Of a DNA stretch of 64,000 nt, positions 35,028 through 45,402 are shown piece after piece. Below the pieces are notes generated by a model. That model made no database searches and was not told the origin of the DNA. It saw nothing but the letters and a program-made list of their open reading frames with translations. This DNA comes from Triticum aestivum (taxonomy: Eukaryota > Streptophyta > Magnoliopsida > Poales > Poaceae): positions 313,052,900 to 313,116,899 of the forward strand of contig NC_057813.1 in NCBI RefSeq assembly GCF_018294505.1. Direction: 5' to 3'. The position numbers and the translations under genes are program-made. Within the stretch, counting starts at the first letter, position 1. Each line of letters begins with the position of its first letter.

Positions 35028-35431
35028 CCCTGCCCCTCCTTATATAAGTTGAAGGGGCAGGTTACATGTAGAGTCCATCTCGGACTAAGACTTAAACTAT
35101 TTTGACTTCCCTTCCTGGGCTTCTTAATGTCTGTCGGTTTAACATTGTCTATCGGTTTAACGTTATCTGCCGGTTTAACATTGTCTGCCGGTTTAACATG
35201 GTATGCCGGTTTAACATGGTCTGCCGGTTTAACATGGTCTGCCGGGTTATGATTGACTTAACACCTGCCCGTGCTACCATCTTTCTTAACTCTGCCAGTT
35301 TAACACTTGCCGGTTTACCGTCTGTCTTAGCCATATGTCTTAACACCTGCCGGTTTACCACTCACCGGTTTACCAAGTCCCGGCCGGGTTACGACTCCGG
35401 TTGGGTCATACCACGAGGTATATCCCCGACA
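35028..35431 (-). repeat. 5' LTR of element A, outer part
   Basis: Continues 16479-16759. It holds A's TATA box (minus CTTATATAAGG, about 35,038-35,046), only about 15 bp from the D insertion, and the 18-bp tandem array at 35129-35246. In element sense it begins TGTCGGGGATATA at 35431, next to GGTCC. Confidence 0.85.
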
Positions 35432-35436
35432 GGTCC

Positions 35437-35860
35437 CGAGCTGTGGATCTAGGATCAATAGGGAATAAGGGACAAAGAACACGGTGTTTACCTAGGTTCG
35501 GGCCCTCTCAAAGATGTAAAACCCTAGGTCCTCCTTGATTGTATTTGATGTGTATGATACGATTACAGAGTCGATCTACCTCGAGATCAGGTGAGCTAAA
35601 CCCTAGGTTGATGGGGTAATGGATATTGCTCTAGCCCTAAAGACTAATACCCCTAGTTTATATAGACAACAGTTTACATGCGGTTGGTTACAAAGAAGGA
35701 AGGATCACGACTAATCTTGACTTGGAGGGAACACCACGACTCCGAAGATCTTCTATCCATTCAAAGATCCACACTTTAGCTAGGCTCCATAGTGGCCCAT
35801 CAGTCCGACCCTATGTAATTGGCGGCCGACACGAGGACCCCTTAATCCAGGACTCCCTCA
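35437..35860 (-). repeat. LTR of element Z, main part
   Basis: On the minus strand it starts TGAGGGAGTCCTGGATTAAGG at 35860, has a TATATAAAC box near 35,660 and the AGGGTTTTA...GGGCCCGAACCTAGG module. It runs into GGTCC, where A was inserted; the last 39 bases are at 2518-2556. Total about 463 bp. It is a diverged relative of the D/E/F LTRs. Confidence 0.8.
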
Positions 35861-36394
35861 CCAAGACAGCAGGCTCGCCAGGACGGAGGTCATCACTGAG
35901 CCCACCGGTGCGTCATGGCACGACGCTTTAGCAGGGAAAGGCCACCACTAATCAGGATAAGTTGTACTCCTCTCCCCTTCAAATTTAGTCATTGTGGCAG
36001 CCCTTTCCGCCTAGAGTTTTCGGTGGAAGAGGACCGAGGCCAGTATAAGTATAGGCTAGACGCCACCGTAGTGGGGGAGCTTTTGCAGACCAAGTCCAGG
36101 GACCCTCAAGCCATCCGAGCCTCCCAATGTAGTTCATCTTCCTTGTACTCACATACTCATACTCACCCACGGAGCAATCCACACAAAGCAGGAGTAGGGT
36201 CTTACACAGGAAGGTGGCCCGAAGCTGGGTAAACAGTCATGTTTGTGTTCTTCTTTCCTTTCACTCGAGCACGGTGGAGCGTCACCATGAGGTAGTGGGT
36301 AGTGAACTGGAGCTTAGTGGAGATTTGTGAGCACACCCCATAGTTCGAACATTCCTTGGGTCTGCGGAGCCCCGATTCCAACATTTGGCGCATT
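35861..36394 (+). repeat. LTR fragment of element Y
   Basis: It begins at the edge of Z, which appears to have inserted into it. It has a TATA-like TATAAGTATA near 36,042, the module AAAGCAGGAGTAGGGTCTTA near 36,185, and an end followed by TTTGGCGCATTGGATAGGGG, which looks like a primer site. This layout matches the LTR of G. The left part of Y lies outside the window. Confidence 0.55.
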
Positions 36395-36452
36395 GGATAG
36401 GGGGTGTGCTGAAGCTCTTCCGCTCTGCTCCAGTTCTGGCTCCACCATCTAC

Positions 36453-36832
36453 ATGGCCGATGCTCGCCGTGTTTGTGTCGAGCGCCGGGTAGCTCGCATC
36501 GCCCGGACGGAGCATGCAGGCCGTGACAAACACCACCACTCCACCTCGGCCACGGCTAACGCCACCGACCCTGTCGCTCATGAGCAACATGACCCCTCCC
36601 TGCCCCCTCCATGCAGCACAACAACCACACCGCTATGCCTTCGCTCACCCTAGCTGCGGCCTCGTCCTCCCATGCCCGTCGCGGGCCGGTGAACGCGCAG
36701 GCCGTGTTTGCTCATGGAGCACGAGCTGCTAGGCTACCGCCCTGCCAACGAAGGCTACGATGCCTGGCTTGGCCGCATCACCAAGCTCATCAATGCCGCA
36801 GGCGAGGCCCCAGTGCCTGATGACCCTGTATA
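36453..36832 (+). pseudogene. gag N-terminal fragment of element Y
   Basis: An ATG at 36453, 60 bases after the primer-site-like sequence, opens a frame (MADARRVCVERRVARIART) to 36653. A shifted frame then continues with LMEHELLGYRPANEGYDAWL to a stop at 36830-36832. The Ser/Thr/Pro/His-rich start followed by the short helical HELLGY segment is what I expect from a gypsy gag N-terminus in this family type. The rest of gag is missing because a minus-strand LTR fragment abuts it at 36833. Assignment rests on position and on remembered similarity. Confidence 0.5.
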
Positions 36833-38300
36833 GGGGATCAATCGTAGTCCTTTAGATAAGTAGGAGTGTAGAACCCAACACGGAGCAGAAGGAAATGACA
36901 AGTGGTTTTCAGGAAGGTAATTTTTACAAGCACTGAAATTGTCGGCAACAAGTAGTTTGAAAGAAAGATAATTTTAAGAGGTAGCAATTGTAACAAGAGT
37001 TGTAGCAAGGTAGCCCAATACTTTTGATGGCAAAGGACAGGCTGGTATAGTCCCAGATAATAAGTAAAGTGTTCTTGAGGGCACACGGGAATTTCATCTA
37101 GTCACTTTCATCATCTTGGTTTGATTCGCGTTTGCTACTTCGATAATTTGATATGTGGGTGGACCGGTGGTTGGGTGTTGTTCTTACTTGAACAAGCCTC
37201 CCACTTATGATTAACCCCCTCGCAAGGATCCGCAACTAAGACAAAAGTATTAAGATAAAATCTAACCATAGCATTAAACATATGGATCCAAATCAGCCCC
37301 TTATGGAATAGCGCATAAACTAGGATTTAAACATCAGCCATATTATTCCATCATCTAATAACTACTCCACAATGCATTCCCTTAGGCCAAAGATGGTGAA
37401 GTGTCATGTACTCGATGTTCACACAACACCACTAAGGGAATCACAACATACATATCATAAAAATATCAAACAAAAATCAAATTCAAATGATTACTTGCAA
37501 CATAACTTCTCCCGTGGCCTCAAGAACAAAGGTAAATACTGAAAAATAATATTCATGCTGAAGATCAAAGGGATATAAAACAAGATAATGGATCTGAACA
37601 TGTAATATTCCACCAAATAAACCATACGATATCAATAACAAGATGTAAGCAACACTACTAGTCACCCACAGGTAATAATCTGAGGTTCCGGTACAAAGAT
37701 TGAACACAAGAGATGAACTAGGGTTTGAGATGAGATGGTGTTGTTGAAGATGTTGATGAAGATTGGCCTCCCAAATATGATAGGGTTGTTGGTGATGACG
37801 ATGGCCTTCAATTTCCCCCTCCGAGAGGGAAGTTCCCCCGGTGGAATCGCTCCACCGGAGGGCAAAAGTGCTTCTGCCCAAGTTCCACCTCGAAACGGCG
37901 GTGCTCCGGCCCGAAATTCCTCCCCTCATTTTTTCTAGGTCAAAAGAACTTATGTAGCAGAAGATGGGCACCAGAGGTGGGTCAAGGGGCCCACTACCTA
38001 CCATGGGGCGCCTAGAGGGGCTGGCACGCTCTGGTGTCTTGTGGCCACCTAGTAGCCCCCTCTGGTAGCTCGTTCCTCCAATATTTAATATATATTCAAA
38101 ATAATTCTCTGTAAAATTTCAGCTCATTTGGAGATGTGTAGAATAGGTATCTCTAACATAGCTTTCTTAGGTCCAGAATTCTAGCTGTCGGTATTCTCCC
38201 TCTTTGTGTAAACCTTGCATATAAAATTGCTGCACAAAGTGTTACAAATCATAAAAAGACTATAAATAATAGTAGGAAAACATGATGCAAAATGGACGTA
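36833..38300 (-). repeat. LTR fragment, minus strand, Athila-like
   Basis: The minus strand from about 38,200 to 36,833 ends AAAGGACTACGATTGATCCC. That is the end I remember for long LTRs of Triticeae Athila-type elements such as Sabrina, normally followed by a TGGCGCCG primer site. The fragment contains AAACCCTAGTTCATC and a GC-rich stretch near 37,800-37,930 (GGTGGAGCGATTCCACC). The short minus frame at 37,483-38,004 has no recognisable domain. The left edge is truncated against Y; the right edge is not clear and may lie anywhere from 38,200 to 38,350. Confidence 0.5.
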
Positions 38301-38385
38301 CCAGCGCCCTCCCACTCGCTCCGTCCTCCGCTGACTCACTTGCAATCCAACCGTTATTGATGTCAATGGCTTTCTAGTGCAGTAC

Positions 38386-39616
38386 GATAATTTTTACAAT
38401 TCACTGAAAGCAGTAGGAATGTTGATAATGAAGTATTCAATACCTATGTCCAAGTTTTCAATAACGACAATCTAAATCCAGATCCCAAAAGTAAGTAACC
38501 TTCAAAGATTTTCTTTACTTCCTACTTTACGGTAATTCTCTAATTTTCATCAATATTTTTCTATGTTTTTGTTTCCCAATGCACTACTGCTAGTTATGTT
38601 CTTAATTCTTTCATCTGTTTGCTTTTTTCTGCACGAGAAACTGCTTGTCAACCAAAAAATTCAATTCTAGGATTTGCCTAAGATAAATCAAGAAAATTAA
38701 CTCAAGGAGAAGCTTACATAAGCATGATCTGGTAAACATATTTTTTATCATTCCATCAAAGTATCATTTTTTGCATCTTTTTCATCTGTAGTGATTTTTC
38801 TGTTTCACTTCGCATCCACCTTTACTTCCCTAGAGTTGATTTCTTCCACTGCACTTTGTTCTGTATAAACAATCTTTTTGAAACTTTTAATTTCTTCGAT
38901 TCGAGGTGTTTTGTGCCTCAAAATCAAGTCAACAAGTTAACATCAAACCTGGTTTGTTTTCTTCTTTTATAATAGCAAAATATTACATGTTTTTGTGGTA
39001 CCTGTCCTCTCACATTATTACCTTCTAACTGTGTATGACTAATTTCCAGATAATTTAGTTTTCTTTATTTTTTATGTAAGCTCTGCACTTGTTGAACAAT
39101 CCAACTTCCTTTAATATAGATCCTCAGCATGAGCACCTTTTTCAAGTGATTTGGGTCCACGTACAAGAATGTCGAGACTTTCGAATGCATTTCACCTGAG
39201 AACTACCCTAGTAAAACAACCTATGAGCTAAACAAGCATCATTATACTTCATCCCAGTGAGTGCATTTTCTTTATAAATCATTTTCAAACAAGCAATTCT
39301 TTTTACTGATTTTTCATGTAAACTTATACAACCACAGTTGTGCTCTGTATGCTATTTTGTACATGGATGTATGGGATGGCAAGAACATGAAGGACTTTGA
39401 GGATGTATGTTATTTTTCTTGTTGTATGTTTATCCCAAATCTTTTTCATCACTTCTTCATGCTTAATATTTTGTTCATGTTTTCCATTTGTACTAGGAAA
39501 TTATTCCTCAATTCCGGCTGGTTGTTGCTTACAAACTGGCAAAGTCTGACATCAGTTAAGACAATTTCGAGGGACTTGAAGATGATTCGACCAAGAAGAG
39601 GAAGAAGAGGCATTAG
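38386..39616 (+). pseudogene. Possible decayed gene with introns, C48 (Ulp1)-like end
   Basis: This AT-rich region lacks retrotransposon features. Two late exons are plausible: 39338-39404 (acceptor CCACAG, donor GTATGT) and 39497-39616 (acceptor TACTAG, ending TAG). Joined they read CALYAILYMDVWDGKNMKDF, then EIIPQFRLVVAYKLAKSD, and end in a basic KKRKKRH tail. This resembles the end of Ulp1/SENP (C48) SUMO proteases, where the catalytic Cys sits in DCGxYxxxYMxxWxG. Here the Gly is Ala. A third piece near 38,410-38,491 (DNEVFNTYVQVFNNDN, donor GTAAGT) could be an N-terminal protease exon. A TAA at 39557 interrupts the last exon, and the His segment is not found. C48 domains are also carried by plant Mutator-like elements, so this may be a captured copy. 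Confidence 0.35.
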
Positions 39617-40389
39617 TTATGTGTACAAATCTTCAAGCAACTAGAATGCATCATTTTCCGTGCCATGAAAGTACACCAGAAGTACTTTTAAGTCACCTGA
39701 CTTAAGTTTGAAAAACTTTTAAGCATCCTTCTCGTGTGTGGAAAACACTTCTTCCCATGGCCAAATTTTGTGCAAACTATTTCATTTTCCCCTAGGTTTC
39801 TACTAAATGTTTCTTACATTTACAAGACATTCTAGACAATTATACAACCACTACTATGTTTTTACCACATGTTTTCGGAATACCATCTCTTTATTTTTCT
39901 TTTTATTCATATTCATTTTTTTGCACATAATTTTTTCATGTTTATTGCAACCGGGATTAAAGAACTTTGTAGGAGTAGCGCAATTACACTTTTTGTGGAT
40001 AAATGCATCGGCTTACAGGACGAACACAATATTGATGCATTTCCTTAGAAAATACAACCTTTTATTTTTAGAAGGTGTCCAAGAATTATGTATTGTTTCC
40101 AAAAAATGAAGCATGTGCTTGATTGCTTTTTCATGCTGACAACTAGGTAGCCATGCATGGACACATTTTGTTGTCCTATTCTTCCCGTAAAAGTGCACCT
40201 AGAATGTATGGATTATTAAACTATTCACTATAACTTTTTTTCTCCTCCATACTGTGAATGTTTTTTTGGGTGACACTGTTTGTACAAACAAAATAGTTAA
40301 TCATGCAGCTGGCTAGAGCAGGAAAAGGCAAGGCAACATTGTCAATCTAAAGAAGAATAAATATCTAGGTATTTGTTGTTAATCATGTT
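39617..40389. other. AT-rich stretch without an assignable gene
   Basis: Long T-rich runs (for example 39,880-39,945) and short plus-strand frames such as 39,807-40,109, which contains FVGVAQLHFLWINASAYRTN. That could be one more decayed exon of the gene at 38386-39616, but I recognise no domain. No LTR ends were found. Confidence 0.4.
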
Positions 40390-42875
40390 CTCTAGGACCC
40401 GCTTTGTAGGACCCACTTTGTAGGGAACACTTTTCTTACCTTTTTTAGAACTACTGGACAAGACATGCCCCATACACAATCGGTCTTGCTGAACAAAAAT
40501 CCAACCCATAGCCATCGAGCTTGTTGGGTGGTCAGGCAGGTGGTTAAGAGTGGCGAAGCTATCCTCAGAGTCACACCCTCTAGTAGGCGGACAGCAACAC
40601 CCTCGTACAACAACACTGAGGTTTTGACGATCTATTAGAGGAAAAGAGCCCTTCGAGAGCCGGCCGAGTCCACCAGGTGACAACCACAAATTCATGTACG
40701 GATAAACCAATCACCTTCGACAAAGACGATGAGCTAAGGGCCCGCCCCGTTCGAGCACCCGCTGCACTAGTCCTTGATCCCATAGTGGACGACTTCAGAC
40801 TAACCAAGGTGCTTATGGATGGAGGCAGTGGTTTAAACCTCATTTACAAGGATACCCTTGACAAAATCCAGTTCGGCAGATCTCGCGTCGAACAAAGCTA
40901 CACCACCTTTCGAGGAATTATCCCCGGCAGAGAGGCGCGCTACTCCGGACGAGTAACTCTCGATGTAGTATTTGACACTCCTGAGAACTACAGGTCCGAA
41001 GAATTACTCTTGCACATTGTGCTCTTCCATAGCGGATACCGCGCCCTATTGGGGCGTAATGCATTCGCAAGGTTTCAGGCCATACCACATTATGGGTCTA
41101 TGAAACTCAAAATGTCAGGGCCAAATGGCATGATCACAATCGCAAGTGATGCGAATAGAGCCCTTCGAGCCAAAAAAAATAGCATCTCTTTCCCTTGTAG
41201 CATTATCCAAGGCTCTTGCAGCCGAGGAATTAACTACACTCCATGCAATGGTGGATAGAGATGATGTCGTCCTCAGTAAAAGGCCCAAATCCACATCCTT
41301 CAAACGAGCTAACAAAATAGTCAAATTCCAAGTGCATCCAACGGATCCCAACAAAACAACGTCCATCGGAGCACAGTTGGACCCTGCAATTGACGAAGCA
41401 TTGCGCATGTTCTTGCGCGAGAACTGGGACATATTTGCCTGGCACCCATTAGATATGCAAGGAATCCCACAAAGACTAGTGGAGCATAGCCCGAATATCA
41501 TCAAGGGCTTCAAGCCAGTTAAATAGTTGCTCAGCAGATTTTCCGAACCCTAGCGTCAAGCTATGGGAGAAGAATTAGCAAAATTACTCGAAGCCAGATT
41601 CATCTGAGAAATAAAACACCCCGAGTGGTTGGCAAATCTAGTCATGGTACCCAAGATGGACAAATCCTGACGGCTATGCGTTGATTTTAAAGACCTGAAT
41701 AAAGCCTGCCGTAAGGACCCCTTCCTGTTACCTCGCATAGACCAGATCATCAACGCCACCACCGAACACGACTCACTATGCTTCCTCGACGCCTACTCCG
41801 AATACCAACAAATTAAAATAGAGGAATCCGACCAAGCCGCCACTGCATTCATCACCCCCTACGGGCCATTCTGCTTCAACACAATGCTATTCGGGCTATA
41901 AAATGCAGGACCACATACCAGCGCATGATTCAAACATGTCTGGAGAACCTAATCAGCAAAACAGTCAAAGCATATGTCGATGACGTGGTCATCAAGATCA
42001 AACACGTAAGCAAGTTGGTGGACAACCTCCTTCAAACCTTTGATAATCTGTGAGCTTATGACATACGGCTAAATCCGAACAAATGTATCTTTGGAGTCCC
42101 CGTTGAAAAAGTGCTCGGATTTATTGTCTCCCATAGAGGAATCAAGGCCAATCCGGCCAAAATCCAGGCTCTATCATAGCTAGCGATCCCTACGGAGCTC
42201 AAACACGTCCAAAACTAGCGGGCTGTGTGGCAGCCTTGATCCGTTTTATGTCCTGCCTTGGTGAAAAGGCATTACTGCTCTACAGATTGCTCAAAGGACC
42301 AAGAACTTTGAGTGGACCAATGAAGCAACCGCCGCACTAGAGGAAATAAAAACATTATTAGCTGTCAACCCTATACTAGCAGCACCCGACATAGGCGTAC
42401 CTATGTTGTTATACATCTCGGCCACGAATCAGGTGGTGAGCATGGTTCTCGTGGTAGAACAAGAGGTAGAGGGCCACAATTTTCGGATACAAAAGCCAAT
42501 CTATTATGTGTCAGAAGTACTCATATCGTGCAAGTCTTGGTATCCTCATTATCAAAAGATAGCTTGTATAGTTTTCATGGCATCCCGACAGCTCTGACAC
42601 CACTTTCAAAAGTGTTCGGTCACAGTGGCGTCGGAAGTACCACTGAACGACATCATCAACAACAGGGACACCACTGCCCACAGTGTCGAATGGGCCATAG
42701 AGCTCCTTCCTTCCGAAATCATGTACAAACCACGCCCAGCTATTAAATCTCGGGTGTTGGCTGTTTTTCTTGCCGAATGGACAAAAGCCAAGCTCCCCAG
42801 GTAATATAGTACATACTCGCATTGGGCAGTTTACTTCGACGTCTCCAAAATGCTAGCTGGATTGCGGACTGGGTT
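40390..42875 (+). pseudogene. Element H: decayed gag end, protease and RT of Tat type
   Basis: The region reads as the end of gag (LELLDKTCPIHN near 40,450; RACWVVRQ near 40,520), then a protease with VLMDGGSGLNLIY near 40,810 that is a clear relative of the D/E/F proteases. RT follows, with FLDAYSEYQQIKI near 41,782 and YVDDVVIK at 41973, then the RT end and the start of RNase H (PILAAPDIGVPMLLYIS near 42,370). Many stops and frameshifts, for example at 41,524, 41,608 and 41,898. The FLDAYS...YVDD form of RT points to the Tat lineage. Element I interrupts the RNase H at 42875; it resumes at 51644. This is the only D/E/F-related RT in the window. Confidence 0.8.
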
Positions 42876-43956
42876 TGATGTGGAGCATACCTCACTCATC
42901 CCCATGGACATACCTACATCTCCCTCAACACCACTTGGACCCATGACAAGAGCTAGAGCGAAGGCTATCGAAAATAAGGTGAACTCACTCCTCTCCGAAA
43001 TCCCTCTTCCTTCTCACGAGACATGGCTACTACCTCATTCGGAAACTCTGTGTGTGATCAGGTACATGGAGGAGAGACACGAGGCAGCTGCACCCAATGT
43101 CCAATGAGGCAAGGACCCCAAGCGTGATGGACAAGAAGAAGAGCTGCTTTGGAAGCTACAGGCGTCGGACGATCGACCCAGTCCGGACGTCTGACGATTC
43201 CCAGGACACGGACGACCAAGCTCTCCGGACGTCCGGTACCTGACCACCCGAGCCAAATCTACGAAAGTCCGAGGTGGACCGGACGGCCGGGCGATAGGCA
43301 ACCGAGCCGAATCTACGGAAGACCGACGGTCATCGGACGTCCGGACCATCCCGAAGCTCCGGACGACCGGCCCTCTCCGGACGTCCAATGTATCCACGAC
43401 AGATCCGAATCTACGGACGTCCGAGCCCTGTCGGATGACCGGACCGTCCCGAGCCTCCGGACGTCCGAAGTCTTCCGGACGTCCGGTACCTGAGTGTCCG
43501 CGCCCGCGGGCTGGAGCCCTTGTACCCCTTCACTTTGACTTCCATTTGCACTACGACTATAAATAGGTCTCTCCCACCTCCTAGCTAGGGTTAGCAATGG
43601 TTTAGCTCATATTTTGTGTGAGAGCCTTGCTCATCCACTTGGTTACTTCTCCTCGGAGCTCATGACCTCTTCGGAGAAGATCCCCCGAGCGGATTCAAGA
43701 CCCCTTCAAGGGAAGACAATCAAGACCTTATGGAGAAGAACGGTTCCCTTTGTATCCTCCCCTTGTTGATTTTGGATCATGTATTACCTTGTGCTTTCGG
43801 TGATCTAGCCCTCGTGTGATCGATTACTTGTCGGTTGAGTGTTTCTCTTTTTCTCCCCGTGTTTTCCCTCGAGTTCTTCCGCGTGTTCTTCGTGATTCCC
43901 CATAGGATCCACTCCAAATGTGAAAGATCGTCACCATAGGGTTCCGCCCTACATCA
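42876..43956 (+). repeat. 5' LTR of element I, 1,081 bp
   Basis: Its start carries the polyprotein tail homolog with GPMTRARAKAIENKV. From 43,180 to 43,490 it has at least six GGACGTCC boxes, two as the full 12-base palindrome CCGGACGTCCGG. TATAAATA follows at 43558-43565. It ends CCCTACATCA, followed by the primer site. Confidence 0.88.
43180..43490. repeat. GGACGTCC palindrome array in the U3 of element I
   Basis: Palindromic boxes with a GACGTC core are spread over 300 bp and end about 70 bp upstream of the TATA box. The same array, slightly diverged, is in the right LTR at about 50,860-51,170. GACGTC is a known bZIP (C-box) binding core. Confidence 0.85.
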
Positions 43957-43959
43957 TCT

Positions 43960-43967
43960 TGGTATCA
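43960..43967 (+). other. Primer binding site of element I
   Basis: TGGTATCA begins three bases after the LTR, followed by TGAGCC. This matches the tRNA-iMet type apart from a small insertion. Confidence 0.65.
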
Positions 43968-45402
43968 TGAGCCACGTTGATCACGTTTTTGGAGCCCCTA
44001 CCCTTTGTTTTCTAGCTTGATTTTGTTGTTTTCGTCCTAAATCCGAAAATTCCCAACCAAAAATAGCCCCATTTTTTTGTGATTTGTTGGTGAGTTGAGA
44101 TTTTGTTGGATTTGGTCCATGGATTTGTGTTGCTGCGTGTGGATCTAGATTTCCCCACCATCCCCACCCTTTTCCATCCTCTAATCCACTTGATTTCGTC
44201 TTCAAAATCTTCTTCATCCCCGATTTTCGCCCAGGCACCGGACGACCGGAAACTGTCGGACGTTCGATGACTGGATGACCGTAAAAACTGGACGTCCGTG
44301 AAACTCTGGCGAAACTGCATTTTTTCTATTCGTCCACCACCACAACCACACCTTCCACCACGTCTTCCAAACCCACATACACAACCATCTTTCCTGATAC
44401 CTCCTATGACGATTTTGACATGTTTTGGTCCTTGAGATTTTGAATTGTGGCTCCCATGTCCTATTGTGTTTCGGCTATCTAGGTACGGTTCGACTTCATC
44501 ATCACCACGGCTCATCTTCGCAAGGGTCTCATCATCTCCAAGGACGGTAACATCGACGACATCTTTGTCATACCTTGCAATTGCATTGATACCCACATTG
44601 CCTCATTTTTGCATAGCTTACCCATCGAGACTAGCCATTGAGTATCGCCGGCAACGTGACTTGTGCACACTAGTGATCATACTCCATAGCATACATACCA
44701 TACCATAGTGGTGCATATCTTGGGATCCACTTGTGTGTCACAAAGTTGTCATAGCATACACAATTGCTATCTTGGTTCGTGAAGTTTTGCATGAGAAAAG
44801 AGCTCAAAAGTGAAAGAGCCACCCATGCTTTTAAGCAAAGAGGAAAGATAAGCAAAGAGCTTATGAGCAAGAACCATAGCATCATACTACATTAAGATTG
44901 TCATATTGGATCATCTTGGATCATAGCACCGAAATACCATACATATAGCATAGGTGGGATAGAGATACTTGCATTTTTGCCTAGGAGGTTGTGCACAAGT
45001 TCCGTATCCGCCTATTGTGAAATTGTGCTAGCGTCTCTCTAGTAACAAGAGCATTTTCGTGGTCTCCACATTTTTGCTCACTTTTGGATTGCACAATCCC
45101 ACTTATCTATTTGCATGTGTGTTTCCATGTACCATTACTTGCTTGGTCTACTTGTTGCATTTGCAAATTTGTGAACCTTTTCCAACATTATTGAAGCTCA
45201 CTTACTATTGCATCAAATTTTGTGCCACCATCCTAACCAAGCTCCTCCATAAGCTTTTACTTGTGTAGGTGTGAGAACCGACAAGAATTGGTACCAACAG
45301 TGCTATTTCATTGTCCACATTTGAATGAACTTGATTCATCATCAACATCGATCAAGGTACATTGGTATAAGTTCTCCTTCTACCACTTACATTTTGTTTG
45401 GA
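43968..45402 (+). other. Untranslated leader of element I
   Basis: About 1.4 kb between primer site and gag. T-rich and C-rich patches, and two GGACGTCC-like boxes near 44,240-44,300. The open frames seen here overlap on both strands and show no domain. Confidence 0.55.

Larger units (their letters stand above)
2557..35431 (-). mobile_element. Element A: non-coding LTR retrotransposon hosting B, D and E
   Basis: A is flanked by GGTCC at 2552-2556 and 35432-35436. Its two LTRs are 685 bp each; the right one is split by D. The primer site lies beside the right LTR and the polypurine-like tract beside the left one, so the element points to the minus strand. Without its guests the interior is about 5.5 kb (3242-4123 and 11888-16478). 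I find no gag, protease, RT or integrase there, so it must have moved with proteins supplied in trans. It resembles the large non-coding LTR derivatives known in Triticeae. LTRs differ by roughly 5-7% by eye. Confidence 0.8.

Noticed and set aside
37483..38004. 173-codon minus-strand frame
   Set aside because: It lies inside an Athila-like LTR fragment, has no domain, and its composition follows the LTR sequence.
39261..39644. 127-codon plus-strand frame taken as one exon
   Set aside because: Most of it translates T-rich intron-like sequence. The conserved-looking pieces are in another frame and bounded by splice signals.
43149..43493. Frames within the LTRs of element I (also 50828-51172)
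   Set aside because: They are translations of the GGACGTCC palindrome array on both strands, giving Arg/Ser/Pro/Asp-rich text without a domain.
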